From positions 620,001 through 684,000 of the forward strand of contig JAHBTK010000004.1 of the NCBI GenBank assembly GCA_019638625.1: DNA of 64,000 nucleotides, given 5' to 3'. Of this stretch, positions 61,945 to 64,000 are shown piece by piece. Position 1 is the first letter of the stretch; every line of letters begins with the position of its first letter. A program made the position numbers and the translations under genes. Origin of the DNA: Chitinophagaceae bacterium (GTDB lineage: Bacteria; Bacteroidota; Bacteroidia; Chitinophagales; Chitinophagaceae). The notes under the pieces are model-generated. The model saw nothing but the letters and a program-made list of their open reading frames with translations. It searched no databases and was not told the origin of the DNA.

Positions 61945-62655
61945 TTATTTAATTCCGCCAAAAGCTGCAAAACACATATTCTTATGCAATATTTCAGTTG
62001 CACGAAATCCAATTCTTTTCATTAGCTCCATTTGATAGGTCACAGAACGTGGACTATCTTCTCTTTCGATATAGTTCATTACGTTCTGGCGATATGTTTT
62101 TCCACTCACGGTTTCCAGATAATCACCATATCGCTCCCAGGTATATGCGCTGATGGCTGGTGTTTCCTGTATTACCAAATCAGATATCATCAGTCAGCCA
62201 CCCGGCTTCAATAAGCTGTATAGTTTTCTGAAAGTGGTCTCCCAATCATTGTCATCACGTAAATGATGCAGCACAGCTCCGGCCAATATGATATCAAACT
62301 GGTTTCCGGGCAAATGCACCTCCCTGATATCACCCTGTAATATTTCCACTTTACCGCTCGTGTGTTCTGCAACTCTTTCCAAAGCTTTATCAAGCATGGG
62401 TGCACTTAAATCAACCAATGTGCAATTAAGCCCTGGCAACTTTTGCAACATTTTCAGCGAATAGTTACCTGCTCCACAACCAACATCCAATAATTGTGTT
62501 GCCGCAGGAACAATTCTCTTTGCCGCTTCAGTTATCAACTCTAGTGAGATGGTAGCATCAATAGTGGATATCTGCCCCGTATCAAGGTTCGAAAAACGCT
62601 CCACGTCATTATCGAAGCGCATTTTTATTTCTTCAATGGTTGATTTCTGCATCAT
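61945..62655 (-). pseudogene. SAM-dependent methyltransferase gene with in-frame TGA, inside the ilv operon
   Basis: A single frame from ATG 62655 to TAA 61945 (237 codons) has one internal TGA at 62196-62194 (codon 154). Before it: ATQLLDVGCGAGNYSLKML (SAM motif I), ILQGDIREV, FDIILAGAVLHHL and LYSLLKPGG. After it: LMISDLVIQETPA and YQMELMKRIGFRATEILHKN with the usual ending CFAAFGGIK. KPGGW is expected, so the stop replaces Trp by one G-to-A change. The TGA is followed by C, a context prone to readthrough. It begins one base after the ilvB stop. Confidence 0.8.
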
Positions 62656-62656
62656 T

Positions 62657-64000
62657 CTACTTCAATCTTATTTCAGATACACCACATCCCTGCGGTACCA
62701 TTGGAAATACATTGTTTTCCTTCCCTACCATTACCTCCAGGAGGTAAGAGCCTTTATGGTTCAGCATCTCTTCCAGCGCTGATTTCAGGCCTTCCCGTGT
62801 TTTAATGCTCTTTCCTGCAATACCATATCCTTTGGCTACCATCACAAAATCCGGACTGGTAATATTTACGAATGAATATCGCTTATCGTGAAAGAGCTGC
62901 TGCCACTGGCGCACCATACCCAGGAATTCATTGTTGAGTATAATGATCTTTACGTCTATACTGAACTGCATGATCGTTCCCAATTCCTGGAGTGTCATCT
63001 GGAAACCACCATCGCCAATGATGGCTATCACCGGTCTTTCCTTTGCACCCACTTTTGCGCCGATCGCGGCCGGCAGGGCAAAGCCCATCGTTCCCAGCCC
63101 CCCGGAAGTAACATTGCTGCGGGTTTTATTGAATTTCGCGTAACGACAGGTGATCATCTGGTGCTGCCCCACATCCGTTACAATTACCGCATCGCCGGCG
63201 GTCAACTCATTCAGCACGTTCAGCACTTCTCCCATGGTCATGATATCAGACACAGGATGCATTTCGTTATAGATAACAACTTCTTCTTCCTCCTTCCGCA
63301 TATCCCGGAATCTGTTTACCCAGTCGGTATGTTCTTTCTTTTCAATCGCCCGTGTCAATAAGGGGAGTGTTTCTTTACAATCGCCCCATACCGGCACGGT
63401 TGCCGGCACATTCTTATCTATTTCCGCCGGATCAATATCCAGGTGAATGACTTTTGCCTGTTTGGCATATTTGTCCAGCCGTCCCGTTACGCGGTCATCG
63501 AAGCGCATGCCGACAGCGATCAGTATATCACATTCGTTGGTCAGCACATTGGGACCATAGTTGCCGTGCATACCCAACATACCCGTATACAAAGGATGAT
63601 CCGTATGCAGTGCGCCGAGCCCCAGGGCTGTTGACGCCGCAGGTATACCGCTTTTTTCAATAAAGCTTTTGAATTCTTTTTCAGCGCCGCCTAATATCAC
63701 GCCCTGGCCAAACAATACGAAAGGCTGCTTCGCTTCATTGATCAATTTGGCTGCCTCGGCTATATATTCTTTGCGTACGATCGGCTTGGGCCGGTAACTG
63801 CGTATATGCGTACACGGTGTATAGCCTTCGTAATCGAATTTCTGTATTTGTGCGTTCTTCGTAATATCGATCAATACCGGGCCGGGTCTGCCGGAGCGTG
63901 CAATGTAGAATGCCTTCGCCATTACGCCGGGAATTTCCGTCGCATCCGTTACCTGGTAGTTCCATTTGGTAACGGGTGTGGTAATATTGATCACATCCGT
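62657..64000 (-). CDS. ilvB: Acetolactate synthase large subunit, C-terminal part (cut by window edge)
   Basis: 448 codons of IlvB; the start lies beyond the window. It opens DVINITTPVTKWNYQV and includes the central domain LGLGALHTDHPLYTGMLGMH, CDILIAVGMRFDDRVTG, and the TPP/Mg2+ motif IGDGGFQMTLQELGTIMQ with the closing asparagines IIILNNEF. It condenses pyruvates (or pyruvate and 2-oxobutanoate) with TPP and FAD. First ilv gene seen of the minus-strand operon. Confidence 0.95.
   Translation of the reverse strand, partial: TDVINITTPVTKWNYQVTDATEIPGVMAKAFYIARSGRPGPVLIDITKNAQIQKFDYEGYTPCTHIRSYRPKPIVRKEYIAEAAKLINEAKQPFVLFGQGVILGGAEKEFKSFIEKSGIPAASTALGLGALHTDHPLYTGMLGMHGNYGPNVLTNECDILIAVGMRFDDRVTGRLDKYAKQAKVIHLDIDPAEIDKNVPATVPVWGDCKETLPLLTRAIEKKEHTDWVNRFRDMRKEEEEVVIYNEMHPVSDIMTMGEVLNVLNELTAGDAVIVTDVGQHQMITCRYAKFNKTRSNVTSGGLGTMGFALPAAIGAKVGAKERPVIAIIGDGGFQMTLQELGTIMQFSIDVKIIILNNEFLGMVRQWQQLFHDKRYSFVNITSPDFVMVAKGYGIAGKSIKTREGLKSALEEMLNHKGSYLLEVMVGKENNVFPMVPQGCGVSEIRLK

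Noticed and set aside
8771..62196. UGA reassigned to tryptophan
   Set aside because: Many clear genes here end in TGA (mazG, pyrE neighbour genes, Abi gene end) and use TGG for Trp; one of the three breaks is TAG.

Overview
The window looks like chromosomal DNA of a Bacteroidota bacterium, most likely of the Chitinophagaceae. The signs are a GldM-like secreted protein, a large DUF5686/carboxypeptidase-regulatory outer-membrane protein, DUF3667 and DUF5672 proteins, a CruF/CrtY carotenoid pair, TAnnTTTG-type -7 promoter boxes and REP-like palindromes. No rRNA, tRNA or CRISPR was seen. The family-level assignment is inference.

Layout. 1-5.9 kb: housekeeping genes (M20 peptidase end, DOPA-dioxygenase-like enzyme, penicillin acylase, MiaE, GldM-like protein). 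6.2-12.85 kb: an AT-rich accessory array of eleven small genes, all on the + strand, separated by three recurring hairpin modules (called A, B and C here). It holds a GNAT-like toxin with an overlapping 58-aa partner, an Abi/HEPN pseudogene, a broken DUF1772 gene and a frameshifted gene. 13-22 kb: a rhomboid protease, an SGNH esterase, DgkA, a HTH/membrane protein/CreD operon, a DUF5686 protein and a small MazG. 22.2-28.7 kb: a surface-glycan cluster (pyruvyl transferase, glycosyltransferases, MsbA-like ABC exporter) with a glycosyltransferase stub. 28.9-46 kb: a RelE/ParE-type TA pair, Nudix, PyrE, a secreted metal-binding protein, MazG, a very large membrane histidine kinase, a sialidase-like protein, dGTPase, TauE/SafE, heme A synthase, carotenoid genes, a gene-free region holding a candidate repeat-rich RNA, and an LPG-synthase-type membrane protein. 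47.1-50.5 kb: a second AT-rich island with orphan immunity-like genes, Rhs debris and a REP-associated tyrosine transposase between 105-bp direct repeats. 50.6-64 kb: gltBD, two divergent DNA-binding-protein genes around an iteron-like region, and an ilv operon (ilvB-methyltransferase remnant-ilvN-DinB-ilvC-ilvA).

The most interesting signals are these. (1) The cassette-like array, whose spacers keep self-complementary structure while changing sequence. (2) A 53-bp copy of the 3' end of a neighbouring gene bounding a 3.6-kb part of that array, as an att duplication would. (3) A minus-strand, terminator-ended, ORF-free region with 13 AUCC motifs. (4) Three otherwise intact genes broken by TGG-to-stop changes at the same kind of position. 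(5) Phased 11-bp iterons and an 11-bp inverted repeat between two divergent regulator genes.
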